Assembly (NCBI RefSeq): GCF_014651135.1
Contig: NZ_BMWH01000022.1
Coordinates: forward strand, 1-64,000
Reading direction: 5' to 3'
Source: Streptomyces echinoruber
GTDB taxonomy: Bacteria; Actinomycetota; Actinomycetes; Streptomycetales; Streptomycetaceae
DNA length: 64,000 bases
Positions 16,506 through 25,692 of this stretch are shown here, in pieces. A program made the position numbers and the translations under genes. Numbering within the stretch: the stretch's first letter is position 1; the number at the start of each line of letters is the position of its first letter. The notes below the pieces were generated by a model that was not told where the DNA came from, made no database searches, and saw only the letters and a list, made by a program, of their open reading frames with translations.

Positions 16506-16539
16506 CGGGGCACACCCCGGTTCTGCGGGGTGTGCCCCG
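16506..16539 (-). terminator. Terminator of the polyamine transport/oxidase operon
   Basis: A 14-bp perfect stem (16506-16519 with 16526-16539) with loop GTTCTG lies 27 bp after the oxidase stop codon on the minus strand. Confidence 0.75.
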
Positions 16540-16566
16540 GTCTGCGAGTGTGCCCCGGCCGGCGGG

Positions 16567-17985
16567 TCAACTGTCGAAGCCGAGGCCCAGCCGGTCCATC
16601 GCCCGCAGCCACAGGTTGCGCCGCCCGCCGTGCGCGTCGGCGCGGGCCAGCGACCACTTGGTGAGCGCGATACCGGTCCAGGCGAACGGCTCCGGCGGGA
16701 ACGGCAGCGGCTTTCTGCGGACCATGCCGAGTTCCGTGCGCTCGGTGCGCTCCCCCGCCAGCAGGTCCAGCATCACCTCGGCGCCGAAGCGGGTGGCGCC
16801 CACGCCGAGGCCGGTGTAGCCCGCCGCGTAGGCCACCCGCCCCCGGTGGGCGGTGCCGAAGAACGCCGAGAAGCGGGAGCAGGTGTCGATGGCGCCGCCC
16901 CAGGCGTGGGTGAAGCGGACGCCCTCCAGTTGCGGGAAGCAGGTGAAGAAGTGCCCGGCGAGCTTGGCGTAGGTCTCCGGGCGGTCCTCGTACTCGGCGC
17001 GCACCCGGCCGCCGTACGGGTAGATCGCGTCGTATCCGCCCCACAGGATCCGGTTGTCGGCGGAGAGCCGGAAGTAGTGGAACTGGTTCGCCGAGTCCCC
17101 GAGGCCCTGGCGGTTCTTCCAGCCGAGCGACGCCAGTTGGCCGGCGGTGAGCGGCTCGGTCATCAGCGCGTAGTCGTAGACCGGGACGGTGTAGGCGCGG
17201 ACGCGTCGGACCAGGTTGGGGAAGACGTTCGTGCCGAGGGCCACCTGCCGGGTGCGCACCCGGCCGTAGGGGGTGCGTACGGCCATGCCGGCGCCGTACG
17301 GCTCCAGCGTCAGGGCGGGGGTGTGCTCGTAGACGCGCACGCCCAGGTCGAGGCAGGCCCGCTTCAGGCCCCAGGCCAGCTTGGCCGGGTGCAGCATGGC
17401 CACGCCCCGGCGGTCCCACAGGCCGGCCTCGAAGGTCGGGGAGTCGACCTGTTCCCGCACCGCGTCGGCGTCCAGGAACTCCACGTCCTCGGCGAGGCCG
17501 CGGCGGCTGATCTCCTCGTACCAGTCGCGCAGTTCCCACGCCTGGTACGGCTCGGTGGCGACGTCGATCTCGCCGGTGCGCTCGAAGTCGCAGTCGAGGG
17601 AGTAGCGGGCGACGGCCGCCTCGATCTCGTCGAGGTTGCGGGCGCCCAGCTCCTGCAGTGTGTGGATCTCGCCGGGCCAGCGGGCCAGGCCGTTGGCCAG
17701 GCCGTGCGTGAGGGAGGCGGCGCAGAAGCCGCCGTTGCGGCCCGAGGCGGCCCAGCCCGCCTCGCGGCCCTCGAGCAGGACCACGTCCCGCCGCGGGTCG
17801 CGCTCCTTGGCGAGGAGCGCGGTCCACAGTCCGCTGTACCCGCCGCCGACGACCAGCAGGTCGCAGGTCTCGGCGGCGGTCAGCGCGGGCTCGGGGCGGG
17901 GCCGTGCGGGGTCGTCCAGCCAGTACGGGATTGGCCGGGCCTCGGAGAGGGACGGTGTCCAACGGCTCATGGCGCTCGGGGCCAT
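16567..17985 (-). CDS. FAD-dependent amine oxidase, gamma-glutamylputrescine oxidase type
   Basis: A 472-residue DAO-family flavoprotein. The dinucleotide-binding motif is VVGGGYSGLWTAL (GGGYSG at 47-52). The FAD-binding tail AGYTGLGVGATRFGAEVMLD and the segment WGGAIDTCSRFSAFFG are typical of PuuB-like oxidases. These oxidise a (glutamylated) putrescine amine to the aldehyde with release of H2O2 and ammonia. The ATG at 17985 has AGGGAG upstream and lies 4 bp after the preceding permease stop, so it is the last gene of the potDABC operon. A glutamyl-putrescine synthetase is not in the window, so free putrescine or another amine is possible. Confidence 0.8.
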   Translation of the reverse strand: MAPSAMSRWTPSLSEARPIPYWLDDPARPRPEPALTAAETCDLLVVGGGYSGLWTALLAKERDPRRDVVLLEGREAGWAASGRNGGFCAASLTHGLANGLARWPGEIHTLQELGARNLDEIEAAVARYSLDCDFERTGEIDVATEPYQAWELRDWYEEISRRGLAEDVEFLDADAVREQVDSPTFEAGLWDRRGVAMLHPAKLAWGLKRACLDLGVRVYEHTPALTLEPYGAGMAVRTPYGRVRTRQVALGTNVFPNLVRRVRAYTVPVYDYALMTEPLTAGQLASLGWKNRQGLGDSANQFHYFRLSADNRILWGGYDAIYPYGGRVRAEYEDRPETYAKLAGHFFTCFPQLEGVRFTHAWGGAIDTCSRFSAFFGTAHRGRVAYAAGYTGLGVGATRFGAEVMLDLLAGERTERTELGMVRRKPLPFPPEPFAWTGIALTKWSLARADAHGGRRNLWLRAMDRLGLGFDS

Positions 17986-17989
17986 GATG

Positions 17990-18808
17990 TCAACTCCCTA
18001 CGAGGGCTTGTGCCTTCTGTTTCGTTCGGCGGTTGCCGACGGCCATGGAGGCCAGGACGAGCAGCACGGCGACGACGAACATGGCCGTGCCGATGACGTT
18101 GATCTGGACGGGCGTGCCGCGCTGGGCGGAACCCCACACGAACATGGGGAAGGTGACGGTCGAGCCCGCGTTGAAGTTGGTGATGATGAAGTCGTCGAAG
18201 GAGAGCGCGAAGGCGAGCAGCGCGCCGGCCGCGATACCGGGGGCGGCGATGGGCAGGGTGACCCGCAGGAAGGTCTGGGCCGGGCCCGCGTAGAGGTCCT
18301 GCGCCGCCTGTTCCAGCCGGGGGTCCATCGACATCACGCGCGCCTTGACCGCCGTCACGACGAAGCTCAGGCAGAACATGATGTGGGCGATCAGGATCGT
18401 CCAGAAGCCCAGTCGGGCGCCCATGTTGAGGAACAGGGTGAGCAGCGAGGCCGCCATGACGACCTCGGGCATCGCCATCGGCAGGAAGATCAGGGCGTTG
18501 ACCGCGCCGCGGGCGCGGAAGCGGTAGCGGACCAGCGCGAAGGCGATCATCGTGCCGAGGGTCGTGGCGCCGATCGTCGCCCACACCGCGATCTGGAGGC
18601 TGAGCGACAGCGAGCCGCACATGCCGGAGACCCCGCACGGGTCCTTCCAGGCGTTGGTGGAGAACCGCTGCCACTCGTAGTTGAAGCGTCCCTTCGGCGC
18701 GTTGAAGGAGAACACCGTCACGACGACGTTCGGCAGCAGCAGGTATCCAAGCGTCAGCAGTCCCGCGAGGACGACGAGGTTGCGCTTGAGCCAGTTGACG
18801 AAGGCCAT
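17990..18808 (-). CDS. potC: Spermidine/putrescine ABC transporter permease (PotC type)
   Basis: A 272-residue inner-membrane permease with about six helices and the EAA-loop segment RLEQAAQDLYAGPAQTFLRV, which docks on the ATPase. The end FDDFIITNFNAGSTVTFPMF is characteristic of PotC/PotI. Its ATG directly follows the potB stop codon (TGA-ATG), showing tight coupling. An unusual cysteine pair (PCGVSGMCG) sits in the first extracellular loop. The role is import of polyamines with PotA, PotB and PotD. Confidence 0.9.
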   Translation of the reverse strand: MAFVNWLKRNLVVLAGLLTLGYLLLPNVVVTVFSFNAPKGRFNYEWQRFSTNAWKDPCGVSGMCGSLSLSLQIAVWATIGATTLGTMIAFALVRYRFRARGAVNALIFLPMAMPEVVMAASLLTLFLNMGARLGFWTILIAHIMFCLSFVVTAVKARVMSMDPRLEQAAQDLYAGPAQTFLRVTLPIAAPGIAAGALLAFALSFDDFIITNFNAGSTVTFPMFVWGSAQRGTPVQINVIGTAMFVVAVLLVLASMAVGNRRTKQKAQALVGS

Positions 18809-19738
18809 TCAGACCAGATCCTCCGTGCCGGACTTGCGGATGTAGAACGTGACCATCAGGAGGATGGCGGCCATCAGGATGAAGGAGAGGGCCGCGGCCG
18901 TCGGATAGTCCAGGACCCGCAGGAACTGCGCCTGGATGACGTTGCCGACCATGCGGGTGTCGGTGGAGCCGAGCAGTTCGGCGTTGACGTAGTCGCCCGC
19001 GGCCGGGATGAAGGTCAGCAGCGTGCCGGAGACCACGCCCGGCATCGACAGCGGGAAGGTGACCTTGCGGAAGGTCGTGAACGGCTTGGCGTACAGGTCG
19101 CCGGCCGCCTCGTGGAGCCGTCCGTCGATGCGCTCCAGCGAGGTGTACAGCGGCAGGATCATGAACGGCAGGAAGTTGTACGTCAGGCCGCACACCACCG
19201 CGAGCGGGGTGGCCAGGACGCGGTCGCCGGCCGTCCAGCCGAGCCAGTCGGTCAGGTCCAGGACGTGCAGCGAGGTCAGGGTGTGCACGACGGGACCGTC
19301 GTCCGCGAGGATCGTCTTCCAGGCCAGGGTGCGGATCAGGAAGGTGGTGAAGAACGGCGCGATCACCATGATCATGACCAGGTTGCGCCAGCGGCCCGCG
19401 CGGAAGGCGATCAGGTACGCCAGCGGGTAACCCAGCAGCAGACACAGCAGCGTGGCGACGGCCGCGTAGACCACCGAGCGCAGGAACTGCGGCCAGTACG
19501 CGGACAGCGCGTCCCCGTAGGCGGCGAAGTGCCAGGTCACCTTGTAGCCCTGCTCCAGGGAGCCCGTCTGCACGGACGTGGAGGCCTGGTAGACCATCGG
19601 CAGCGCGAAGAACAGCAGCAGCCACAGGATGCCGGGCAGCAGCAGCCAGTACGGCACCAGGCGGCCCCGTCTGCGCGGCGGCCTGCGCCCGGGAGCGGCC
19701 GGGGCCAGGGGCGGGGGTGCCTCGGTGAGTGTCGTCAT
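18809..19738 (-). CDS. potB: Spermidine/putrescine ABC transporter permease (PotB type)
   Basis: A 309-residue permease with six predicted helices after a basic, proline-rich N-terminus (PGRRPPRRRGRLVPYW). The EAA-loop region GRLHEAAGDLYAKPFTTFRK is present, and the substrate-path segment FIPAAGDYVNAELLG is typical of PotB/PotH. Start ATG at 19738 lies 2 bp after the potA stop. It would form the transmembrane heterodimer with the next gene product. Confidence 0.9.
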   Translation of the reverse strand: MTTLTEAPPPLAPAAPGRRPPRRRGRLVPYWLLLPGILWLLLFFALPMVYQASTSVQTGSLEQGYKVTWHFAAYGDALSAYWPQFLRSVVYAAVATLLCLLLGYPLAYLIAFRAGRWRNLVMIMVIAPFFTTFLIRTLAWKTILADDGPVVHTLTSLHVLDLTDWLGWTAGDRVLATPLAVVCGLTYNFLPFMILPLYTSLERIDGRLHEAAGDLYAKPFTTFRKVTFPLSMPGVVSGTLLTFIPAAGDYVNAELLGSTDTRMVGNVIQAQFLRVLDYPTAAALSFILMAAILLMVTFYIRKSGTEDLV

Positions 19739-19740
19739 CT

Positions 19741-20901
19741 CTACGCGCCCTCCTCCTCGGCCGTTCCGACGCCCGCGTCGATGTCCTGCGCCGCGTCCAG
19801 TCCGAAGGTGTGGGCCGGGTTCCAGTGCAGGACGACCTCGGCGCCGGGCACCAGGCGGGGATCGCGGTCGATGTTCTGGGCGTAGACCTCGAACCGGGGG
19901 CAGACCGGGCTGTCGACGACGTACTGGGTGGAGACGCCGATGAAGCTGGAGTCGACGATCCGGCCGGTGATGCGGTTGCGGCCCTCGGGTATCCCGCCGG
20001 CCTCGTCGGCGTGGGTGAGGGAGATCTTCTCCGGGCGGACGCCGACCAGCACCTTGCCGCCGGTCGTCGCCGGTGCGGAACACCGCGCCCGGGGCAGTAC
20101 GAGCTTGCCGCCGCCCGCCTTCAGGACGATGTCGCCGCCGGCGGCGGAGTCGATCTCGGCCTCGATGAGGTTGGAGGTGCCGAGGAAGTTGGCGACGAAC
20201 GTGGTCCGCGGGTTCTCGTACAGGTCGGTCGGCGAGCCGAGCTGCTCGACGCGGCCGGCGTTCATCACGGCGACCGTGTCGGCCATCGTCATGGCCTCCT
20301 CCTGGTCGTGCGTGACGTGGACGAAGGTGATGCCGACCTCGGTCTGGATGCGCTTGAGCTCCAGCTGCATCTGGCGGCGCAGCTTCAGGTCGAGGGCGCC
20401 GAGGGGCTCGTCGAGGAGGAGCACCTTGGGGTGGTTGATCAGCGCGCGGGCCACGGCGACGCGCTGCTGCTGGCCGCCGGAGAGCTGGTGCGGCTTCTTG
20501 CGGGCCTGCTCGCCGAGCTGGACGAGTTCCAGCATCTCCTCGACCTGCTTCCGCACCGACTTGATGCCGCGCCGGCGCAGGCCGAAGGCGACGTTCTCGA
20601 AGACGTCCAGGTGCGGGAAGAGGGCGTAGGACTGGAAGACGGTGTTCACCGGGCGCTTGTACGGCGGCAGGTGGGTCACCTCCTGGTCGCCGAGGAGGAC
20701 GGTGCCCGTCGTGGGCTCCTCCAGGCCGGCGATCATGCGCAGGGTGGTGGTCTTGCCGCAGCCGGACGCGCCGAGCAGGGCGAAGAAGGAGCCCTGCGGC
20801 ACGGTCAGGTCCAGTGGGTGCACGGCGGTGAAGGAGCCGTAGGTCTTGCTGATTCCGCACAGGCGGACGTCGCCGCTGTTGTCTGTCGTCATCTTCGTCA
20901 C
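19741..20901 (-). CDS. potA: Spermidine/putrescine ABC transporter ATP-binding protein
   Basis: A 386-residue ATPase. Walker A is GASGCGKTT (44-52), the Q-loop is in VFQSYALFPH, the signature is LSGGQQQR, Walker B is VLLLDEP and the switch histidine is in VTHDQEEA. A C-terminal TOBE-like domain (VGVRPEKI) completes the PotA/CysA family layout. The GTG at 20901 overlaps the potD stop by 4 nt (GTGA); an ATG three codons later (20892) is an alternative start. It powers the PotB/PotC permease. Confidence 0.92.
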   Translation of the reverse strand: MTKMTTDNSGDVRLCGISKTYGSFTAVHPLDLTVPQGSFFALLGASGCGKTTTLRMIAGLEEPTTGTVLLGDQEVTHLPPYKRPVNTVFQSYALFPHLDVFENVAFGLRRRGIKSVRKQVEEMLELVQLGEQARKKPHQLSGGQQQRVAVARALINHPKVLLLDEPLGALDLKLRRQMQLELKRIQTEVGITFVHVTHDQEEAMTMADTVAVMNAGRVEQLGSPTDLYENPRTTFVANFLGTSNLIEAEIDSAAGGDIVLKAGGGKLVLPRARCSAPATTGGKVLVGVRPEKISLTHADEAGGIPEGRNRITGRIVDSSFIGVSTQYVVDSPVCPRFEVYAQNIDRDPRLVPGAEVVLHWNPAHTFGLDAAQDIDAGVGTAEEEGA

Positions 20902-22145
20902 GCCCCGGTGAGCTTCGCGAACTTCGATTCGTAGGCCGTCTCTTCCTCCGTGCTCAGTGAGCGGAAGGCGTGCGACTTCGCGGCCATGGCCTGGTCGGGA
21001 ATGATCAGCGGATTGTCCGCCGCACTCTCGTCGATCTTCGCGAGGTAGGGCTTCACGCCCTCGACCGGGGACACGTAGTTGACGTAGGCGGAGAGCGCGG
21101 CGGCCTGCTCGGGCTCGTAGAAGAAGTCGATGAGGCGCTCGGCGTTCGTCTTGTGGCGCGCCTTGTTGGGGATCAGCAGGTTGTCGGTCGACGTCATGTA
21201 GCCGCTGTCGGGGATGACGAAGTCGACGTCCGGGCTGTCCGCCTTGAGCTGCACCACGTCACCGGCCCAGGCCAGGCACGCGGCGAAGTCGCCCTTGGTG
21301 AGGTCGGACGTGTAGTCGTTGCCGGTGAAGCGGCGGATCTGGCCCTTGTCGACGGCCTTCTGCAGGCGGGCGATCACCGCGTCGAAGTCGTCGTCGGTGA
21401 ACCTCGCCGGGTCCTTGCCCATGTCCAGCAGCGTCATGCCGATGCTGTCGCGCATCTCGGACAGGAAGCCGACGCGGCCCTTGAGCCGGGGGTTGTCGAG
21501 CAGGTCGGAGACCGACTTCACCTCGATGCCGTCGAGCGCCTTCTTGTTGTACGCGATGACGGTCGAGATGCCCTGCCAGGGGTAGGAGTAGGCGCGGCCC
21601 GGGTCCCAGTCGGGGCTGCGGAACTGGTCCGACAGGTTCGCGAAGGCGTGCGGCAGGTGGGACGGGTCCAGCTTCTGCGCCCACCCCAGGCGGATCAGGC
21701 GGGCGGCCAGCCAGTCGGTGAGGACGACGAGGTCGCGGCCGGTGTCCTGGCCCGCGGCGAGCTGCGGCTTGATCTTGGCGAAGAACTCGTTGTTGTCGTT
21801 GATGTCCTCGGTGTACTTGACCGTGATCCCGGTGCGCCGGCGGAACGTGTCGAGCGTCGGGTGGTGTTTCCCGCTGTCGTCGACGTCGATGTACTCGGTC
21901 CAGTTGGAGAAGTGGACGACCTTCTCCTCGGCCGAGTGGTCCTGGGCGGAGACGCCGCCCCGGGTGTCGCCCGCCGGGGGGATGCCGCAGGCGCCGAGCG
22001 CCCCGAGACCGCCGGTGGCGAGTGCGCCGCCCGCGCAGGCGCGCAGCAGCGAACGGCGGGTGAGGGAGGCCCTGCCGTTGCGCAGACTGCGCCGCATGGC
22101 GGCCACCTGGGCCGGGGACAGGCGGTCGGGCTCGTACTGCTCCAT
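20898..22145 (-). CDS. potD: Spermidine/putrescine-binding lipoprotein with Tat signal
   Basis: A 415-residue extracytoplasmic solute-binding protein. The signal region has a twin arginine (LTRRSLLRA, R30-R31) followed by a lipobox LGAC with C53, so it is probably exported folded by Tat and lipid-anchored. Mature segments HFSNWTEYID and TGITVKYTEDINDNNEFFAK match PotD/PotF. It delivers polyamine to PotB/PotC. The gene starts 37 bp after the dehydrogenase gene and overlaps potA, so all six genes from 23727 to 16567 probably form one transcript. Confidence 0.92.
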   Translation of the reverse strand: MEQYEPDRLSPAQVAAMRRSLRNGRASLTRRSLLRACAGGALATGGLGALGACGIPPAGDTRGGVSAQDHSAEEKVVHFSNWTEYIDVDDSGKHHPTLDTFRRRTGITVKYTEDINDNNEFFAKIKPQLAAGQDTGRDLVVLTDWLAARLIRLGWAQKLDPSHLPHAFANLSDQFRSPDWDPGRAYSYPWQGISTVIAYNKKALDGIEVKSVSDLLDNPRLKGRVGFLSEMRDSIGMTLLDMGKDPARFTDDDFDAVIARLQKAVDKGQIRRFTGNDYTSDLTKGDFAACLAWAGDVVQLKADSPDVDFVIPDSGYMTSTDNLLIPNKARHKTNAERLIDFFYEPEQAAALSAYVNYVSPVEGVKPYLAKIDESAADNPLIIPDQAMAAKSHAFRSLSTEEETAYESKFAKLTGA

Positions 22146-22182
22146 GCGCGTGGTGCCCTTTCGGGAGGTGGACGGCCGCGGG

Positions 22183-23727
22183 TCAGACGGCCTGGTGCTG
22201 CTGTCGGTCCCCGAAGACGGTGCGGTGCCAGCCCTTCCTGGCCACCGCGGTGTTGTCGAACATGACGTGCTTGATCTGCGTGTACTCCTCGAAGGAGTAG
22301 GCGGACATGTCCTTGCCGAAGCCGGACGCCCGGTGGCCGCCGTGCGGCATCTCGCTGACGATCGGGATGTGGTCGTTGATCCACACGCAGCCCGCGCGGA
22401 TCTCGCGGGTGGCGCGGTGCGCCCGGTAGACGCTGCGAGTCCACGCCGAGGCGGCGAGCCCGTAGGGGGTGTCGTTGGCCAGCCGGAGGCCGTCGTCGTC
22501 GCCGTCGAACGGCAGGACCACCAGCACCGGGCCGAAGATCTCCGCCTGCACGACCTCGCTGTCCTGCGGGGCGCCGGCGATCAGCGTCGGCCGGTAGTAG
22601 GCGCCCGCGGCGAGGTCCCCGCCGGGCGCCTCGCCGCCGGTGACCACGCGCGCGTAGGCACGCGCCCGGTCCACGAAGCCGGCGACGCGGTCGCGGTGGG
22701 CGTGCGAGACGAGCGGGCCCAGATCGGTGCCGGGGGCGAAGGGGTCGCCGAGCCGGACGGTCTCCATGAGCGCGGCGGTCTGCTCGACGAACGCCTCGTA
22801 CAGGGGCCGCTGCACGTACGCGCGGGTGGCGGCCGTGCAGTCCTGCCCGGTGTTGACAAGGGCGCCGGCGACCGCGCCGTGCACCGCGGCCTCCAGGTCG
22901 GCGTCGTCGAAGACGACGAAGGGCGCCTTGCCGCCGAGTTCCAGGTGGAGCCGTTTGACGGCGGCGCCGGCGATCCCGGCGACCCGTCGGCCGACGGCCG
23001 TGGAGCCGGTGAAGGAGACCATGGCCACGTCGGGGTGGCCGACGAGGTGCTCCCCGGCCTCCTCGCCGGTGCCGGTGACGACGTTGACCACGCCGTCGGG
23101 GATGCCCGCGTCCCGCGCCGCCCGGGCGAACAGCAGCGAGGTGAGCGGGGTGAGCTCGGCGGGCTTCAGCACGACGGTGTTGCCCGCGGCGATCGCCGGG
23201 AGGATCTTCCAGGCGGCCATCTGCAAAGGGTAGTTCCAGGGTGCGACCGAGCCGACGACACCGACGGGTTCCCGGCGTACGTAGGAGGTGTGGTCGCCGG
23301 AGTACTCCCCCGCCGACTGGCCCTGCAGGTGCCGGGCGGCGCCCGCGAAGAACGCGGTGTTGTCGATCGTGCCCGGCACGTCGAACCCGCGGGACAGCTT
23401 CAGCGGCTTGCCGCACTGCAGGGACTCCGCGCGGGCGAGGTCCTCGGCGCGGTCGGCGAGGACGTCCGCCAGGCGGTGCAGCGCGTCGGAGCGCTCACCG
23501 GGCGTGGCGCCCGCCCACTCCGGGAACGCGGCGCGGGCGGCGGCCACCGCCGCGTCCACGTCCTCGGCTCCGGCCAGGTCGTAGGTGTACACCGGCGCGC
23601 CGGTGGCCGGGTCGACGACGGTGTGCGTACGGCCCGAGGTGCCCTTGGCCGGGCGGCCGGCGAGGTGCAGCGCGCCGTCGGCGAAACGTTCCTGGGCCGG
23701 GAAGCGTGCGTCGGCCTCGTGGTGCAT
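22183..23727 (-). CDS. Aldehyde dehydrogenase, gamma-aminobutyraldehyde type, first gene of the polyamine operon
   Basis: A 514-residue NAD-dependent aldehyde dehydrogenase. The catalytic base is E263 in LELGGKAP and the nucleophile C297 in NTGQDCTAATR; APWNYPLQ and GNTVVLKPAELTP are cofactor-binding segments. The GQDCTAA context is that of aminobutyraldehyde/betaine-type dehydrogenases. It would oxidise the aldehyde formed by the oxidase at the operon end to GABA or gamma-glutamyl-GABA. The ATG at 23727 has GGAGGAGAGC upstream. An inverted repeat centred 111 bp upstream matches one in front of the second such dehydrogenase. Confidence 0.88.
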   Translation of the reverse strand: MHHEADARFPAQERFADGALHLAGRPAKGTSGRTHTVVDPATGAPVYTYDLAGAEDVDAAVAAARAAFPEWAGATPGERSDALHRLADVLADRAEDLARAESLQCGKPLKLSRGFDVPGTIDNTAFFAGAARHLQGQSAGEYSGDHTSYVRREPVGVVGSVAPWNYPLQMAAWKILPAIAAGNTVVLKPAELTPLTSLLFARAARDAGIPDGVVNVVTGTGEEAGEHLVGHPDVAMVSFTGSTAVGRRVAGIAGAAVKRLHLELGGKAPFVVFDDADLEAAVHGAVAGALVNTGQDCTAATRAYVQRPLYEAFVEQTAALMETVRLGDPFAPGTDLGPLVSHAHRDRVAGFVDRARAYARVVTGGEAPGGDLAAGAYYRPTLIAGAPQDSEVVQAEIFGPVLVVLPFDGDDDGLRLANDTPYGLAASAWTRSVYRAHRATREIRAGCVWINDHIPIVSEMPHGGHRASGFGKDMSAYSFEEYTQIKHVMFDNTAVARKGWHRTVFGDRQQHQAV

Positions 23728-23820
23728 GTCGCTCTCCTCCGCGTCCCCGCCACGGGGGCCGGCGTGGCTCAGGCTCGATGTGAATGCCGATCCTGACAGA
23801 GCAACGGGATGCCAACAAGT

Positions 23821-23856
23821 GATTCCGTTGTTTCCTTTTGGTTACGCAACGGAATC
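23821..23856. promoter_or_regulatory. Candidate polyamine-regulon operator, site A
   Basis: GATTCCGTTG and CAACGGAATC are perfect 10-bp inverted arms separated by 16 bp. The site is centred 111 bp upstream of the dehydrogenase start at 23727. An extra half-site-like CAACGGGAT lies at 23802-23810. The same arms and spacing recur at 30487-30522. Confidence 0.65.
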
Positions 23857-23928
23857 TGTCGACCGGGTGTCGAGTGGGAGCGGAAAAACGGGGACGGAAT
23901 GTCAGTGGCGCGTGCCACACTCGGCGGC

Positions 23929-24492
23929 ATGGTGAAGATCGATTCTCGGGACGCCCTGATCAGGGCGATCCACGCGGGGGCGAGGGTCACGTACCTCTTC
24001 TTCTGGGGGCACCGGCCGCGCCCGGACGGGCGGATCGGCGCGAGCTGCCTGAGCCAGTGGTGGCCGGCGCCGTTCACCGTGGACGGCGTGACCTACGCGA
24101 GCGCCGAGCACTGGATGATGGCGGGCAAGGCGCGGCTGTTCGGCGACGCGGAGGCCGAGCGGCGGGTGCTGGCGGCGGAGCATCCGGCGGAGGCGAAGAA
24201 AGCGGGGCGGCTGGTGCGCGGCTTCGACGAGGCGATATGGCGGCGGGAGCGCTTCGGGATCGTCGTCGCGGGCAGTGTGCACAAGTTCGCCGCCCACCCC
24301 GAGCTGCGGGAGTTCCTGCTGGGCACGGGGGAGCGGGTGCTGGTGGAGGCCAGTCCGGTGGACCGGGTGTGGGGCATCGGCCTGGCCGCGGACGACGAGG
24401 CCGCCGCGGACCCGGAGCGCTGGCGTGGGGACAACCTGCTCGGTTTCGCGCTGATGGAGGCGCGGGAGCGGCTGTCGGCGCAGGTCCGGTGA
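23929..24492 (+). CDS. NADAR-family protein (YbiA-like N-glycosidase fold)
   Basis: A 187-residue protein with the NADAR/DUF1768 pattern: TYLFFWGH, LSQWWPAPFTVDG, YASAEHWMMAGKARLFGD, and VWGIGLAADDE with the C-terminal NLLGFALMEARE. Family members hydrolyse N-glycosidic bonds of riboflavin-pathway intermediates (YbiA) or ADP-ribose-related compounds. The ATG at 23929 gives MVKIDSRDAL; an upstream in-frame ATG at 23899 adds ten residues and is possible. It is divergent from the polyamine operon and followed by a 20-bp tandem repeat. No partner genes hint at its substrate. Confidence 0.85.
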   Translation: MVKIDSRDALIRAIHAGARVTYLFFWGHRPRPDGRIGASCLSQWWPAPFTVDGVTYASAEHWMMAGKARLFGDAEAERRVLAAEHPAEAKKAGRLVRGFDEAIWRRERFGIVVAGSVHKFAAHPELREFLLGTGERVLVEASPVDRVWGIGLAADDEAAADPERWRGDNLLGFALMEARERLSAQVR

Positions 24493-24520
24493 CACGGGGG
24501 CCGGTCGCGCGGGAGCGGCG

Positions 24521-24600
24521 GCGGATCGGCGGGACCGGCGGCGGATCGGCGGGACCGGCGGCGGATCGGCGGGACCGGCGGCGGATCGGCGGGACCGGCG
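24521..24600. repeat. 20-bp tandem repeat, four perfect copies
   Basis: GCGGATCGGCGGGACCGGCG is repeated four times without a mismatch in the 160 bp between two convergent genes. Confidence 0.95.
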
Positions 24601-24601
24601 G

Positions 24602-24626
24602 CCCGCCGGACCGGTGATCCGGCGGG
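24602..24626. terminator. Hairpin between convergent genes
   Basis: CCCGCCGGA and TCCGGCGGG pair over 9 bp with a 7-nt loop directly after the tandem repeat. It probably ends transcription from both sides. Confidence 0.55.
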
Positions 24627-24654
24627 AGTGGCGGCGGCGCGCGGCGCGGGCGGG

Positions 24655-25515
24655 TCAGTGGTGGACGGCCGCCGCGACCGGGCCGGCGCCGTCGTAGACG
24701 TACGGGTCGGATTCCGTGTCGTCCTTGTTCGCCGCCATGACGATGCCGACGACTATCAGCACGGTGACGGCGAGACCGAGGATGATGCCGATGATCCCGG
24801 TGATGAAACCGGCCTGCGCCTGCCCGTGGTTGGTGGCCTCGCCGCGGTCCGCGCGCCGGCGGCCCTTGATGCCGAAGACCACGGCGAGGACGCCCAGCAC
24901 CAGCGAGAACACGCCGTAGAAGCAGAACAGGCAGCAGGACAGGATGCCCAGCACCATCGCCGCGATGCCCATGCCGTTCTGCGGCGGCATCGGCGGGGCG
25001 CCCCAGCCGGGACCCTGCGGGTAGCCCGGGTAGCCGTAGCCGCCGGGTGCCGCGGGGGGCGGGACGGCGGGGCCGGAGGGGGCTATCGGCGGAGGCGGCA
25101 CGGATCCGGCGCCGGTAGGGGCGGGGGCGGGACCGGGGTGACCGGAGCCCGGGGCGCCGTAGCCGGAGTGGGGGGCCGGGGTGCCGTAGCCGGGGGTGCC
25201 CGCGGCCTGGGCGCCGGGCGCCTGGCCCGCTCCGGGCGGGGCGAAGCCGCCCGGGGCGGGCATCGAGGTCACGGTGGCCTGGTCGTGCACGGACGACGGC
25301 TGCCCGGCCGGGGACTGCTGGGCCGGGGGCTGCTGCGGGGGCAGGTCCGCGGACTGCGGCGGCGGCCAGCCGGCGGCGGGGGCCGCCGGAGCCGTCGCGC
25401 CGGGCGCGGGCGGCTGCTGCTGCGGGCGCTTCTCCAAAGACGGGCCGTGCTCCGGGGGTGCCCAGGGATGGGCGCCGCTTCCGGTGTCGTCGTGCGGCCG
25501 GCTTCCGTCCGTCAT
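24655..25515 (-). CDS. DUF4190-type membrane protein with long Pro/Gly-rich N-terminus
   Basis: A 286-residue protein. Residues 1 to about 180 are low-complexity, rich in Pro, Gly, Ala and Gln (GYGYPGYPQGPGWG). They are followed by two hydrophobic segments (NGMGIAAMVLGILSCCLFCF and AGFITGIIGIILGLAVTVLI) joined by a short basic loop (GIKGRRRADRGEA), the DUF4190 pattern. The cysteine cluster SCCLFC lies in the first helix. Such proteins are common in actinobacteria and of unknown function. The ATG at 25515 faces the divergent adenosine deaminase family gene. Confidence 0.8.
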   Translation of the reverse strand: MTDGSRPHDDTGSGAHPWAPPEHGPSLEKRPQQQPPAPGATAPAAPAAGWPPPQSADLPPQQPPAQQSPAGQPSSVHDQATVTSMPAPGGFAPPGAGQAPGAQAAGTPGYGTPAPHSGYGAPGSGHPGPAPAPTGAGSVPPPPIAPSGPAVPPPAAPGGYGYPGYPQGPGWGAPPMPPQNGMGIAAMVLGILSCCLFCFYGVFSLVLGVLAVVFGIKGRRRADRGEATNHGQAQAGFITGIIGIILGLAVTVLIVVGIVMAANKDDTESDPYVYDGAGPVAAAVHH

Positions 25516-25692
25516 CTCGTAAGTCCCCCTCGCTCGATCGTCCCGCCATGCTACGGCCTGGCGCCGACGTGCCCGCGCCCGGTCCTCCGCCGGGCGCCCG
25601 GCCTACGATGATCCCCGATGCGCCGATCAGCCGATCACCGCGTCCCGCCCGCCGCCCCGGTGGAGCGGGGCGCCGCTTTCGGGGAGGAACCG

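Noticed and set aside
23929..24492. NADAR gene as part of an anti-phage defence system
   Set aside because: No toxin, ADP-ribosyltransferase, nuclease or sensor partner lies beside it; neighbours are metabolic genes.
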